From contig JAJQRF010000001.1 of the NCBI GenBank assembly GCA_021228405.1, positions 434,001 to 498,000 on the forward strand: a stretch of 64,000 nt of DNA, in the 5' to 3' direction. A program made the translations under genes and the position numbers. Origin of the DNA: Pyrinomonadaceae bacterium. GTDB lineage: Bacteria > Acidobacteriota > Blastocatellia > Pyrinomonadales > Pyrinomonadaceae. The notes under the pieces were generated by a model that saw nothing but the letters and a program-made list of their open reading frames with translations, had not been told where the DNA came from and made no database searches. Below are positions 1-7,767 of the stretch, one piece after another (positions within the stretch are counted from its first letter, which is position 1; every line of letters begins with the position of its first letter).

Positions 1-786
1 CTCAATCACGCAAGCATTATCGACGGCGTTCGTTTGTGCAAAGCACAGCGTTTTCGCTATAAAAACGGCGATATGAGCGACCTCGAAGAGCAGTTAAAAG
101 CCGCAAACAGCGCGCGAAACAAAATGATCGCGACCGACGGCGTTTTTTCGATGGACGGATACATTGCGAAATTACCCGAAATCTGTGCGCTCGCGGAAAA
201 ATACGGCGCGATGGTGATGGTTGACGATTCGCACGCCGTCGGGTTTACGGGAAAAACGGGACGCGGAACACACGAATTTCACAACGTAATGGACAAGATC
301 GATGTCATCACGGGAACGCTCGGCAAGGCTTTAGGCGGTGCGTCGGGCGGTTATACGAGCGGAAAGAAAGAGATCATCGAACTTCTTCGGCAACGTTCGC
401 GCCCGTATCTTTTTTCAAATTCCGTTGCGCCTTCGATTGTCGGAGCGTCGATCGCGGCAATCGATCTGCTCACCGAGTCAACCGAACTGCGCGACAAATT
501 AGCCGAAAACACGCGCTTTTTCCGCGAGGAAATCGCCAAGATCGGGCTTGAAGTTTTGCCCGGCGAACATCCGATCGTGCCCGTAATGTTCGGCGAAGCG
601 ATTCCGGCAGTCAAAATGGCTGAATCGCTTCTGAAAAAAGGCGTTTACGTGATTCCTTTTTCATTTCCCGTCGTTCCGAAAGGCAAAGCGCGCATCCGCA
701 CGCAGGTTTCCGCCGCGCATTCACGCGAAGATTTGCAATTCGCCGTCGAAAAATTCGCCGAAGCGAAAGCGGAAGTCGGAATATAA
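1..786 (+). CDS. kbl: Glycine C-acetyltransferase (2-amino-3-ketobutyrate CoA ligase), 5'-truncated by window edge
   Basis: PLP enzyme that cleaves 2-amino-3-ketobutyrate with CoA to glycine and acetyl-CoA, the second step of threonine breakdown by dehydrogenase. The frame is open from base 1 (reading LNHASIIDG), so about the last 261 residues of a ~395-residue protein are here and the start lies outside. Visible are the PLP-contacting segment VDDSHAVGF, the Schiff-base lysine in [13 protein letters not shown] and the segment [12 protein letters not shown] typical of Kbl. The related 8-amino-7-oxononanoate synthase is the main alternative. A threonine dehydrogenase gene would be expected just upstream. 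The stop is followed at once by a long inverted repeat. Confidence 0.9.
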   Translation, partial: LNHASIIDGVRLCKAQRFRYKNGDMSDLEEQLKAANSARNKMIATDGVFSMDGYIAKLPEICALAEKYGAMVMVDDSHAVGFTGKTGRGTHEFHNVMDKIDVITGTLGKALGGASGGYTSGKKEIIELLRQRSRPYLFSNSVAPSIVGASIAAIDLLTESTELRDKLAENTRFFREEIAKIGLEVLPGEHPIVPVMFGEAIPAVKMAESLLKKGVYVIPFSFPVVPKGKARIRTQVSAAHSREDLQFAVEKFAEAKAEVGI

Positions 787-791
787 GAGAT

Positions 792-923
792 TTTGCCCAC
801 GAAATACACGAAAGAAACGAAAATAAAAAAAAGAAATATAGAAACAAAATCGAAGATTCAACTAATCACAAATATTTTCTATCTTCTTTCTTTTTCGTAT
901 TTTTCGTGTATTTCGCGGGCAAA
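792..923. repeat. Long imperfect inverted 'word' repeat P1
   Basis: Left arm begins TTTGCCCACGAAATACACGA and the right arm ends with its near-exact complement (reads TTTGCCCGCGAAATACACGA on the minus strand); arms are about 35 nt around an AT-rich centre. The element starts 6 nt after the kbl stop and ends just before the hemerythrin gene. The same phrase recurs in the repeat at 41511-41612 and, diverged, at 34879-35005. Confidence 0.85.
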
Positions 924-938
924 TAAACGTTTTCAATT

Positions 939-1412
939 ATGCGAAAACTCAGTGAATTATTGGATGTTCATCAGGATTTGGAGCGGATTTTTTTTCGACA
1001 TCAGCAAAAACTTTTGCATTTTCAATTCGACGAAGCGTTGGAGATTTTAGCCGAATACGAACGCGCTTTGCTCAAACATATTTATGATGAAAATACGCAT
1101 CTTCTGCCGATCTACATCGAACGCGGCGATATTCAAAAAGGCGGTGCGGCACAGATGTTTTTTGATGAACACGAAAAATTAATCAATCACGTCACGTTTT
1201 TCAAGGAAGAAATCGAAAAACTGAAAACCGGGGAAGATTTGGACGAGAAATTGATCTGGCTTTTCGAGCGCGAAGGATTTTTCAAAAAACTTCACGATCA
1301 TCACGACATCCGCGAAACGAATTTTCTTTATCCCGAACTCGACCGCATCACGACGGACGAAGAAAAACTCGAATTATTGAGCAAGGTCAGTTGTAAATTT
1401 CCCAAAAATTAA
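939..1412 (+). CDS. Hemerythrin-like (HHE) domain protein
   Basis: A 157-residue, all-helical protein with the spaced histidines and acidic residues of the hemerythrin/HHE cation-binding fold: His near residue 11 (VHQDLE), the LLKHIYDENTHLLP helix around 45-57, DEHEKL around 76-81 and the C-terminal LHDHHDIRETNFLYP helix around 118-132. Such proteins bind a non-haem di-iron centre and act in O2 or NO sensing, storage or iron-sulfur repair; which applies here cannot be told. Length suits a single-domain cytoplasmic protein. The ATG lies 16 nt after the repeat at 792-923, so promoter and leader probably include that repeat. Confidence 0.85.
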   Translation: MRKLSELLDVHQDLERIFFRHQQKLLHFQFDEALEILAEYERALLKHIYDENTHLLPIYIERGDIQKGGAAQMFFDEHEKLINHVTFFKEEIEKLKTGEDLDEKLIWLFEREGFFKKLHDHHDIRETNFLYPELDRITTDEEKLELLSKVSCKFPKN

Positions 1413-1432
1413 GTAGTTGGATCGATATATCG

Positions 1433-2383
1433 ATGCTGAAAAAACTCCTGAAAATTTTATTTGCTTTAATCGCGGTTTTGATAATCGCTTTTGCAGTTTT
1501 TTGGTTTTCGCGTCCCGCCGATGTTTCGTTCGATGCTATCAGGCAGAGCGTTCCGTTTTCCGAATATAGCAAGTTTGCCGAAATCGGCGGCGTGAAAATT
1601 CATTATCAGGAAAAAGGCGCGGGCGAACCGATCATTTTGATTCACGGTTACACTTCTTCGACATATGCGTGGAAAGATTTGTTCGAGCCGCTTTCGCAAA
1701 AATACCGCGTGATCGCGCTCGATCTGAAAGGATTCGGATTTTCGGAAAAATCCGACGGCGACTATTCGCGCCGCGCTCAGGGCGAAATCGTTTTCGGATT
1801 GCTTGAACATTTAAAGATCGAACGCGCTTGGCTTGCAGGAAACTCGATGGGCGGTGAAACGGCTTTGAACGTTGCGCTTTATCATCCCGAAAAGGTGAGA
1901 GGTTTGCTCCTGCTCGACAGCGCGGGCGTGAAAATTCAGGGCAAGGAAACGCTCGCGCCGTGGTATCTGCAAACGCCATTTCTCGGACAAGTTTTAACTG
2001 CGCTGTCGCTCACGTCGGACGCGCTCGTGCGTGAAGGATTGAAGAAAAGCACTTTTGACGACGCGCAGGTTTCCGATGAAAAAGTCGCGTATTTTCATCA
2101 GTTTTTGAAAACGCGCAACGGTCAAAACGCGGCGCGTGAAGCCCGCCTTCAATCCGCGCTTTACCCGCTCGAAAATGAACTCGGAAAGATCAACGCGCCG
2201 ACCCTTCTGATCTGGGGAAAAGAAGACGAGATCATCCCGCTCGAAGCCGGAAAAGTGATGAATGAGCGCATCAAAAATTCAAAGTTCGTCACTTTTGAAA
2301 ATTGCGGACATCTGCCGCAGGAAGAGATGCCGGCAAAAGTTTTGGGCGAAATTATGAATTTTATTTCGCAGACGGAAAATTAA
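1433..2383 (+). CDS. Alpha/beta hydrolase with N-terminal membrane anchor
   Basis: A 316-residue alpha/beta-fold hydrolase. Residues ~5-27 form a hydrophobic segment (LLKILFALIAVLIIAFAVFW) that should anchor the enzyme in the inner membrane or act as an uncleaved signal. The catalytic core shows the oxyanion motif LIHGYTSST (~70-78), the nucleophile elbow GNSMGGE (~136-142) and the catalytic His in NCGHLPQEE near residue 293; the acid is probably in the GKEDEIIP loop. Substrate is unknown; the family includes esterases, C-C hydrolases and haloperoxidase-like enzymes. It lies 36 nt upstream of kynU on the same strand, so co-transcription is possible. Confidence 0.85.
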   Translation: MLKKLLKILFALIAVLIIAFAVFWFSRPADVSFDAIRQSVPFSEYSKFAEIGGVKIHYQEKGAGEPIILIHGYTSSTYAWKDLFEPLSQKYRVIALDLKGFGFSEKSDGDYSRRAQGEIVFGLLEHLKIERAWLAGNSMGGETALNVALYHPEKVRGLLLLDSAGVKIQGKETLAPWYLQTPFLGQVLTALSLTSDALVREGLKKSTFDDAQVSDEKVAYFHQFLKTRNGQNAAREARLQSALYPLENELGKINAPTLLIWGKEDEIIPLEAGKVMNERIKNSKFVTFENCGHLPQEEMPAKVLGEIMNFISQTEN

Positions 2384-2419
2384 GAACTGCTTTCTTTTGT
2401 TAATCTGTGGACTGTTTTT

Positions 2420-3736
2420 ATGCAAAATAAAGAAATCGATTTTGAGCCGAACGAATCCTGTGCGCTCGCAATGGAGGCACAGGATTCGTTAAAACATTTC
2501 CGCGATAAATTTCACATTCCGAAACAGGCATCGGGCGAAGATGTCTTATATTTTACGGGAAATTCGCTCGGACTCCAGCCCCGAACGACGCGTGAATATA
2601 TCGAGCAGGAACTTGACGACTGGAAAAATCTCGGCGTTGAAGGACATTTTCACGCGGAAAATCCGTGGATGCCCTATCACGAATTTCTGACCGAAAAAAT
2701 GGCAAACGTCGTCGGTGCAAAGCCGCTCGAAACGGTCGTGATGAATTCCCTGACCGTCAATCTGCATCTTTTGATGGTTTCGTTTTATCGTCCGAACGGC
2801 AAACGCAACAAGATCGTGATCGAAAAAAATGCGTTTCCGTCCGATCAATATGCGGTCGCGTCACAGATCGCGTTTCACTCGAAAATTTCAAATTCTAAAT
2901 TCCAAATTCCGGATTCTAAAGAAAATCGTTTAATCGAGCTTGCGCCGCGTGACGGTGAAACGATCTTAAGGATCGAGGATATTGAAAAAGTTATCGAAGA
3001 AAACGGCGACGAAATCGCGCTCGTTTTGCTCGGCGGCGTAAATTATTACACCGGGCAAGCGTTTGATATGAAACGCATTACCGGGATCGGTCACAAAGCC
3101 GGTGCGGTCGTCGGGTTCGATCTGGCACACGCGGCGGGAAATCTGGAACTGCATTTGCACGATTGGAACGTCGATTTTGCGGCGTGGTGTTCGTATAAAT
3201 ATCTGAATTCGGGTCCGGGCGGCATCGCGGGCGTTTTCGTTCACGAACGTCACGCCGACGCTTTTGAGCTTCCGCGTTTTGCGGGTTGGTGGGGACACGA
3301 TAAGGAAACGCGCTTTTTGATGGACGACAAATTTATCCCGATGCGCGGCGCGGAAGGCTGGCAGTTGTCAAATCCGCCGATCTTTCAGCTTGCCGCCTTA
3401 CGCGCTTCGCTCGACATTTTTGAAGAAGCGGGAATGAAAAATCTGCGCGAAAAGTCCGTCAAACTGACAAATTATCTGGAATTTCTTTTAAACGAAATTC
3501 ACGACGAGCGAATCGGGATCATCACGCCAAGAGATTCAAAAGATCGCGGCTGTCAGCTTTCGATTCGTGTCAAAAATTCGGACAAAACTCTTTTCAAAGC
3601 TATTTCGGAACAAGGCGTGATCGCCGATTGGCGCGAACCCGACGTGATTCGTGTTGCGCCCGTTCCGCTTTATAATTCGTTTTCGGACGTTTGGAAATTT
3701 GCCGAAATTTTGAAGGATTGTTTAGCCGTAAAATAA
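2420..3736 (+). CDS. kynU: Kynureninase
   Basis: PLP enzyme that cleaves kynurenine or 3-hydroxykynurenine to (3-hydroxy)anthranilate plus alanine. The 438-residue protein has the family signatures FTGNSLGLQPR near the N-terminus, GVNYYTGQ, DLAHAAGNL and the PLP lysine K260 in WCSYKYLNSGPGG. Residues ~154-169 are an in-frame low-complexity insertion (FHSKISNSKFQIPDSKEN) encoded by AATTC-type 'word' repeats that kynureninases normally lack, probably a surface loop. It is followed by a strong terminator; an APH-like kinase and kmo come next on the same strand, so substrate and product enzymes are neighbours. Confidence 0.95.
   Translation: MQNKEIDFEPNESCALAMEAQDSLKHFRDKFHIPKQASGEDVLYFTGNSLGLQPRTTREYIEQELDDWKNLGVEGHFHAENPWMPYHEFLTEKMANVVGAKPLETVVMNSLTVNLHLLMVSFYRPNGKRNKIVIEKNAFPSDQYAVASQIAFHSKISNSKFQIPDSKENRLIELAPRDGETILRIEDIEKVIEENGDEIALVLLGGVNYYTGQAFDMKRITGIGHKAGAVVGFDLAHAAGNLELHLHDWNVDFAAWCSYKYLNSGPGGIAGVFVHERHADAFELPRFAGWWGHDKETRFLMDDKFIPMRGAEGWQLSNPPIFQLAALRASLDIFEEAGMKNLREKSVKLTNYLEFLLNEIHDERIGIITPRDSKDRGCQLSIRVKNSDKTLFKAISEQGVIADWREPDVIRVAPVPLYNSFSDVWKFAEILKDCLAVK
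2888..2923. repeat. In-frame 'word' repeat insertion inside kynU
   Basis: Iterated AATTCTAAATTCCAAATTCC-like phrase, read on the minus strand as GGAATTTGGAATTTAGAATT. It stays in frame and adds about 12-16 residues to kynureninase. The same phrase occurs in the SRPBCC gene at 21301-21341. Confidence 0.8.
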
Positions 3737-3739
3737 AAA

Positions 3740-3773
3740 AAAGATGCGTTCCGCCTGAAACGCATCTTTTTTT
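3740..3773 (+). terminator. Rho-independent terminator after kynU
   Basis: Stem AAAGATGCGTT / AACGCATCTTT with a short loop, followed by a T run. A run of A precedes it on the left, so it can also serve the small minus-strand gene at 3795-3914 that ends just beside it. Confidence 0.9.
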
Positions 3774-3794
3774 CGTTGCTGATTTATTTTTGAT

Positions 3795-3914
3795 TTATCT
3801 CATAAAAAATCCAAGGAGCCAGTAAAGAAGAATGAAAACCAGAATCGTGCTGATAATTCCGCCGCCCAATTTCCACGCGCCTGCCGCCGCTAATCCGCCT
3901 CTTAATAATCCCAT
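3795..3914 (-). CDS. Small membrane protein, 39 residues
   Basis: A short ORF starting MGLLRGGLAAAGAWKLGGG and ending in a hydrophobic stretch IISTILVFILLYWLLGFF before MR-stop. The ATG is preceded at 8-9 nt spacing by a strong Shine-Dalgarno (GGAGGA, then AACGAACA), and the gene ends against a bidirectional terminator, so it looks like a real gene. Glycine/alanine-rich N-terminus plus one predicted transmembrane helix; no family is recognised. It is transcribed against kynU. Function unknown; a small stress-type or regulatory membrane peptide is possible but unsupported. Confidence 0.7.
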   Translation of the reverse strand: MGLLRGGLAAAGAWKLGGGIISTILVFILLYWLLGFFMR

Positions 3915-4048
3915 TGTTCGTTTCCTCCGTGTTCTTTTTTAATACATCTTTTGATGTTTGATTTTGTTATCTGCAATCACCGTTCCAAAATTGCTTCGCC
4001 CGAATGCTTTTGAGAAAATATTTGCGCCCGACAAAGAAAATTTTAAAA

Positions 4049-4990
4049 ATGAAATTTCCCGACATCAAAAACGAACAGGATTTTAACGCTCATTTTCAAA
4101 GCGAAATCTGGCTTGAAGCGGCAAAGCAAATCTGCCTGTGTCACAATATTTTTTGCGATCAAATAAAACGTGCCGCCGGTAGCGATCACATTGTTTTTTT
4201 GATTGGTGACGATCTGGTTCTGAAGATTTACAGACCGTTTCGCAAGTGTTTTGAACGCGAAACGAAAGCACTCGATTTTGTCAACGGAAAGACCGCAATC
4301 AAAACGCCTGAGATCGTCCAGACGGGCGAATTTGAACATTTTCGATACGTTTTGACGACACAAATTTCAGGCAAACCTTTCACCCGAAACGACTGGCTGA
4401 AAATTCCCGAAAAGACTCAGATCGATTTTATTTTAAAGCTTGCCGCCGGGTTAAAACAGATTCACGAACTAGATGCCGCAACCTTCGACTGCGATTGGGC
4501 GGCATTCGTTAAAGACCGCGCCGAAACCTTTATCGAAAGACAGATCGCACACTGCGTAAATGAGGAAATAATTAAAGTTTTGCCAGAGTTTATCGAGGAA
4601 AATCTAAAGTTTGTGCCGACCGATAAGCAAATGGTTTTTATGCACGCCGACGTTCATTTCGGCAATCTGCGCGTGATAAATGAAAACGGAAATCTGCAAA
4701 TTTCGGGATTGTTCGATTTTGCAGATTCGAGGCGCGGTTTTTACGAATACGATTTTCTCGCTGTCGGCATTCTGATGATTCAGGGACAAGGCACGCTCCA
4801 ACGCGAATTTTTCAAAGCTTACGGTTACGCGGAAAAGGATTTGGATGAACAGATGCGAAAGCGTCTGATGATGCTGACGATGCTTTACGAAACCGCCGAT
4901 CTGCGAAGATACGCACTGCGTTTGAAACCCGAAGCGGTCGATTATTCGCTCGATGAATTGGAAAAAGGCATCTGGAGTTTTTTAGAATAA
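4049..4990 (+). CDS. Aminoglycoside-phosphotransferase-family (APH-like) kinase
   Basis: A protein of about 313 residues with the APH/choline kinase fold: an N-lobe strand containing VLKIYRPF (the ATP-binding lysine), the catalytic loop HADVHFGNLRV (Brenner-type HxDxxxxN) and the metal-binding segment GLFDFADSRRG, followed by a helical C-lobe. The frame is open from 4004, but the ATG at 4049 (MKFPDIKN) is the more natural start. The substrate is unknown; members phosphorylate small-molecule hydroxyls such as aminoglycosides, choline or homoserine. It ends 4 nt before kmo, so the two are almost certainly co-transcribed, which hints at a metabolic rather than resistance role. Confidence 0.8.
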   Translation: MKFPDIKNEQDFNAHFQSEIWLEAAKQICLCHNIFCDQIKRAAGSDHIVFLIGDDLVLKIYRPFRKCFERETKALDFVNGKTAIKTPEIVQTGEFEHFRYVLTTQISGKPFTRNDWLKIPEKTQIDFILKLAAGLKQIHELDAATFDCDWAAFVKDRAETFIERQIAHCVNEEIIKVLPEFIEENLKFVPTDKQMVFMHADVHFGNLRVINENGNLQISGLFDFADSRRGFYEYDFLAVGILMIQGQGTLQREFFKAYGYAEKDLDEQMRKRLMMLTMLYETADLRRYALRLKPEAVDYSLDELEKGIWSFLE

Positions 4991-4994
4991 ATTT

Positions 4995-6365
4995 ATGGCA
5001 AAGGAAAAAGTAATCATTATCGGCGCAGGTCTTTCGGGTTCTCTGCTTGCAATTTATCTCGCCAAACGCGGTATCGAGTGCGAAATTTACGAGGCTCGCG
5101 GCGATATGCGTAAAGAAACAATGTCGGCAGGACGTTCGATCAATCTCGCGCTTTCCAATCGCGGAATCGCGGCGTTAAAGGAAGTCGGCTTGGATGAATA
5201 TATGTTGTCGGAAGCCGTTCCGATGTATGGACGAATGATTCACGACGTTCAGGGAAATCAAAAACTTCTGCCGTATTCAGGGAGAAAAGGCGAATATATC
5301 AACTCGGTTTCGCGTTCGGGATTGAACATCGCTTTGATGAATGAAGCCGAAAAATACGACGGCGTAAAATTCTTTTTCAATACGAAATGCGCCGAATTCG
5401 ACTGCAAAACGGGCGAAGCAAAACTCGAAAACGGCGAAGTCTTAAAAGGTGACTGTATCATCGGCACGGACGGCGCGGGTTCGGTCATCCGCAACGCGAT
5501 GCTGTCGGATTTTCCGCGTTTTAACTACTCGATTCAATGGCTCGAACACGGCTACAAAGAACTTCACATTCCGCCGAAGGATTTGGGATTTGGGAATTCG
5601 GATTCGGGATTGAAAAATTTCTCTGACGAATTGTTTCAAATGGAGAAAAATGCTCTGCACATCTGGGCGCGCGGTTCGTTTATGATGATCGCCTTGCCGA
5701 ATTTCGACGGAAGTTTTACCTGCACGCTTTTTCTCGCGCACAAAGGCGAAAACAGTTTCGAGCAATTAGTGGACGAAAAATCTTTGATGAATTTCTTTGA
5801 AACGAACTTTGCCGATTCGATTTCGCTGATGCCGACTTTGACGGAAGATTTTTTCACTAATCCGACGGGAAATCTCGGCACGGTCAAATGTTTTCCGTGG
5901 AATGTGGCTGGGAAGTCTTTGCTGATCGGCGATTCGGCACACGCCGTCGTGCCTTTTTACGGGCAAGGAATGAACGCTTCGTTTGAAGATTGCCGCATTT
6001 TGAATCAATTGATCGAACAACACGGAACGGATTGGGAAAAAGTTTTCAACGAATTTACCACCGTCAGAAAACCGAACGCCGACGCGATCGCGCAAATGGC
6101 GGAAGAAAATTTTTACGAAATGCGCGATGCCGTCGCCGATCCTGTTTTCCAGAAAAAACGCGAACTCGAAACCAAGCTCGAACAAACGTTTCCCGATTAT
6201 TTCTCGAAATATTCAATGGTCACTTTCCGCGAAGATTTGCCTTATTCGGTCGCCAAAGAAAAGGGCAACGCGCAGGATAAAATGCTGATGGAAATCTGTG
6301 CGGAAATTGATGATGTCAGCAAATTGGATTTGAATGAAATTTTTGAAAATGTAAAAACTATTTAG
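4995..6365 (+). CDS. kmo: Kynurenine 3-monooxygenase
   Basis: FAD- and NADPH-dependent hydroxylase converting L-kynurenine to 3-hydroxykynurenine. The 456-residue protein begins with the Rossmann motif IIIGAGLSGSLLAIYLAKRG, followed by the GRSINLALSNRG segment of the family, the FAD motif GTDGAGSVIR, and the second FAD motif LLIGDSAHAVVPFYGQGMNA. Residues ~195-207 (DLGFGNSDSGLKN) come from a GGATTTGGGATTTGGGA-type 'word' insertion. The last 27 codons are duplicated 913 bp downstream (7192-7272) around an HNH cassette, so this C-terminus (ENVKTI-stop) may be either the original or the substituted copy. Works with kynU, and possibly with the cyclase-family gene at 11378. Confidence 0.95.
   Translation: MAKEKVIIIGAGLSGSLLAIYLAKRGIECEIYEARGDMRKETMSAGRSINLALSNRGIAALKEVGLDEYMLSEAVPMYGRMIHDVQGNQKLLPYSGRKGEYINSVSRSGLNIALMNEAEKYDGVKFFFNTKCAEFDCKTGEAKLENGEVLKGDCIIGTDGAGSVIRNAMLSDFPRFNYSIQWLEHGYKELHIPPKDLGFGNSDSGLKNFSDELFQMEKNALHIWARGSFMMIALPNFDGSFTCTLFLAHKGENSFEQLVDEKSLMNFFETNFADSISLMPTLTEDFFTNPTGNLGTVKCFPWNVAGKSLLIGDSAHAVVPFYGQGMNASFEDCRILNQLIEQHGTDWEKVFNEFTTVRKPNADAIAQMAEENFYEMRDAVADPVFQKKRELETKLEQTFPDYFSKYSMVTFREDLPYSVAKEKGNAQDKMLMEICAEIDDVSKLDLNEIFENVKTI
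5579..5612. repeat. In-frame 'word' repeat insertion inside kmo
   Basis: GGATTTGGGATTTGGGAATT followed by CGGATTCGGGATTG, a phrase iterated about every 7 nt. In frame; it adds roughly 11-13 residues between two conserved parts of the monooxygenase. Confidence 0.75.
6279..6359 (+). repeat. Direct repeat, upstream copy (kmo 3' end)
   Basis: 81 bp, 74 of 81 identical to 7192-7272 with no gaps (repeat-to-repeat distance 913 bp). Encodes the last residues of kmo, from the motif MLMEICAEIDD onward. The copies flank the 127-residue and HNH genes. Confidence 0.95.
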
Positions 6366-6396
6366 CGCGAAAAAAGACTGTGATAAAATTCAAAGT

Positions 6397-6780
6397 ATGG
6401 AAGTTACATTGAGTTTGCCCGACAAAATTTATCGAGATATTTCGACCGCCGCGAAGAAATCCAAACGCAAGATTGCGGATTTGATCGTGGATGTTGTCGA
6501 AGAAAAATATTCCAATCAATCTTTTGAAAATTCGTTAGCAAATCTTTCGGATGAAGAAGTTTTGGCGTTGGCAAAATTGCAGATGCCGAAAAAGCAATCC
6601 GAAAGACACAGCAAACTTCTCTACAAAAACCAAGCCGGAACGATCACAACCGAAGAAAAACAGGAACTCGTGTTTTTCCAACAAGTTTACGGAGCGGCTT
6701 TAGCGCGCAAAACGGACGGAATTTTAGAAGCGATTCAAAGAAATTTGATAAAAAATCCCGACGATCTCGCTGATGAGTAA
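6397..6780 (+). CDS. Hypothetical protein paired with HNH gene (antitoxin-like N-terminus)
   Basis: A 127-residue protein of unrecognised family. The first ~45 residues (MEVTLSLPDKIYRDISTAAK and following) resemble a ribbon-helix-helix/antitoxin N-terminus: one beta strand and two short helices. The rest is helical and charged, with SDEEVLALAKLQMP and TTEEKQELVFFQQVYG. The stop overlaps the start of the HNH gene by 8 bp, so the pair is translationally coupled. Both lie between the duplicated kmo ends and probably moved as a unit. A role in regulating or delivering the nuclease is inference. Confidence 0.7.
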   Translation: MEVTLSLPDKIYRDISTAAKKSKRKIADLIVDVVEEKYSNQSFENSLANLSDEEVLALAKLQMPKKQSERHSKLLYKNQAGTITTEEKQELVFFQQVYGAALARKTDGILEAIQRNLIKNPDDLADE

Positions 6781-7189
6781 AATTTCGGAGAAACTGAAAG
6801 CAAAAATTCGTCGGCAAGCCAAAAATCGCTGCGGATATTGCTTGTTGCCGCAGTCTTTGAATCCGAGTTTGCTCGAAATCGAACATTTGCACGCAACCGC
6901 CAACGGCGGAACCGACGAAGAAGAAAACCTCTGGCTCGCTTGCCGTTTGTGCAACGGTTACAAAAATATTCAATCTGAAGCCGTTGACTATAAGACAAAT
7001 CAAAAAGTTCTGATTTTCAATCCGCGAACTCAAGATTGGAACGAACATTTTGAATGGAAAAACGAAAAGATCGTCGGCAAAACGCCTTGCGGACGCGCAA
7101 CTGTCAAAGCAGTGAAACTGAACAATGAAATAATTTTACCAGTCAGAAGAAAATGGATTTCAGCAGGTTGGTTTCCGCCGAATGATTGA
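6773..7189 (+). CDS. HNH endonuclease
   Basis: A 138-residue stand-alone HNH nuclease. It shows a CGYC zinc knuckle (~residues 21-24), the catalytic core LEIEHLHATANGGTDEEENL with the His and Asn of the HNH motif (~38-58), and a second knuckle CRLCNGYK (~62-69), as in homing-type and mobile HNH proteins. The N-terminus is basic (KLKAKIRRQAKNR). It follows and overlaps the 127-residue gene, and the pair is bounded by an 81-bp direct repeat of the kmo 3' end. This supports insertion of a mobile cassette with a duplicated or carried target end. DNA-cleavage target unknown. Confidence 0.85.
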   Translation: MSKISEKLKAKIRRQAKNRCGYCLLPQSLNPSLLEIEHLHATANGGTDEEENLWLACRLCNGYKNIQSEAVDYKTNQKVLIFNPRTQDWNEHFEWKNEKIVGKTPCGRATVKAVKLNNEIILPVRRKWISAGWFPPND

Positions 7190-7191
7190 CT

Positions 7192-7272
7192 AAATTGCTG
7201 ATGGAGATTTGTGCGGAAATTGATGACGTAGGCAAATTGGATTTGAATGAAACTTTTGAAAATGTAAAAACT
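7192..7272 (+). repeat. Direct repeat, downstream copy of kmo 3' end
   Basis: 81 bp matching 6279-6359 with seven substitutions. It has no start codon of its own in context and reads LLMEICAEIDDVGKLDL and onward, then NVKTLNE-stop. It is thus a non-coding remnant of a kmo C-terminus located right after the HNH gene. Confidence 0.95.
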
Positions 7273-7283
7273 CTCAATGAATA

Positions 7284-7706
7284 ATGTCAAAAATACAAGA
7301 ACACTGGGCAAAATTGACTAATGAACAATGGCAACATCTTGCCGAGCAATATCTTTTGGAAATCCGCGAGAATGAAGGGAAAGAATATGAAGAAGGCACT
7401 CATAAATGGGGAGAAATCGTGGTTAATCTGGATTTTTGGTCGCCGCCTGAGTTACTTTGGAAATTTATTCTTTTGACTGTTTCGCTTGCCGAAACGGACG
7501 AACAGCTCGGAATAATCGCGGCGGGCGAGATCGAACATTTACTCGGAAGAGCCGGCGATGATTTTATCGGGCTGGTTGAACAGGAAGCGAAGGTTAACCC
7601 GAAATTTGCACGAGCTTTAACAGGCTGTTATCAGTTTCAAATGAGCAATGAAGTCTGGAAAAGGGTTCAGAAGATACAATCTGCCGTGGAAAATAAACTC
7701 TTATGA
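7284..7706 (+). CDS. DUF6869-like hypothetical protein
   Basis: A 140-residue acidic, helical protein with W-rich segments (EQWQHLAEQYLLEIRENEG; DFWSPPELLWKFILLTVSLA) and the block GIIAAGEIEHLLGRAGDDFI. This pattern matches a family of small uncharacterised proteins that I associate with DUF6869; the assignment is from memory of the pattern. No catalytic motif is visible. It starts 11 nt after the duplicated kmo end (7192-7272) and ends at a bidirectional terminator, so before the HNH insertion it would have been the gene directly after kmo. Confidence 0.65.
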   Translation: MSKIQEHWAKLTNEQWQHLAEQYLLEIRENEGKEYEEGTHKWGEIVVNLDFWSPPELLWKFILLTVSLAETDEQLGIIAAGEIEHLLGRAGDDFIGLVEQEAKVNPKFARALTGCYQFQMSNEVWKRVQKIQSAVENKLL

Positions 7707-7715
7707 TAAAAAACG

Positions 7716-7754
7716 AAAGGAAAAGCAGAAAATCCGACCGCTTTTCCTTTCTGA
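7716..7754. terminator. Bidirectional terminator
   Basis: Inverted repeat GAAAGGAAAAGC / GCTTTTCCTTTC around a 12-nt loop, between the convergent genes 7284-7706 (+) and 7768-8247 (-), with A-rich and T-rich flanks suitable for both directions. Confidence 0.8.
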
Positions 7755-7767
7755 ATATACAAAATTT

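Noticed and set aside
6397-7189. Classical toxin-antitoxin pair
   Set aside because: The first protein has an antitoxin-like N-terminus, but HNH nucleases are not usual toxins; mobile cassette is the better reading.
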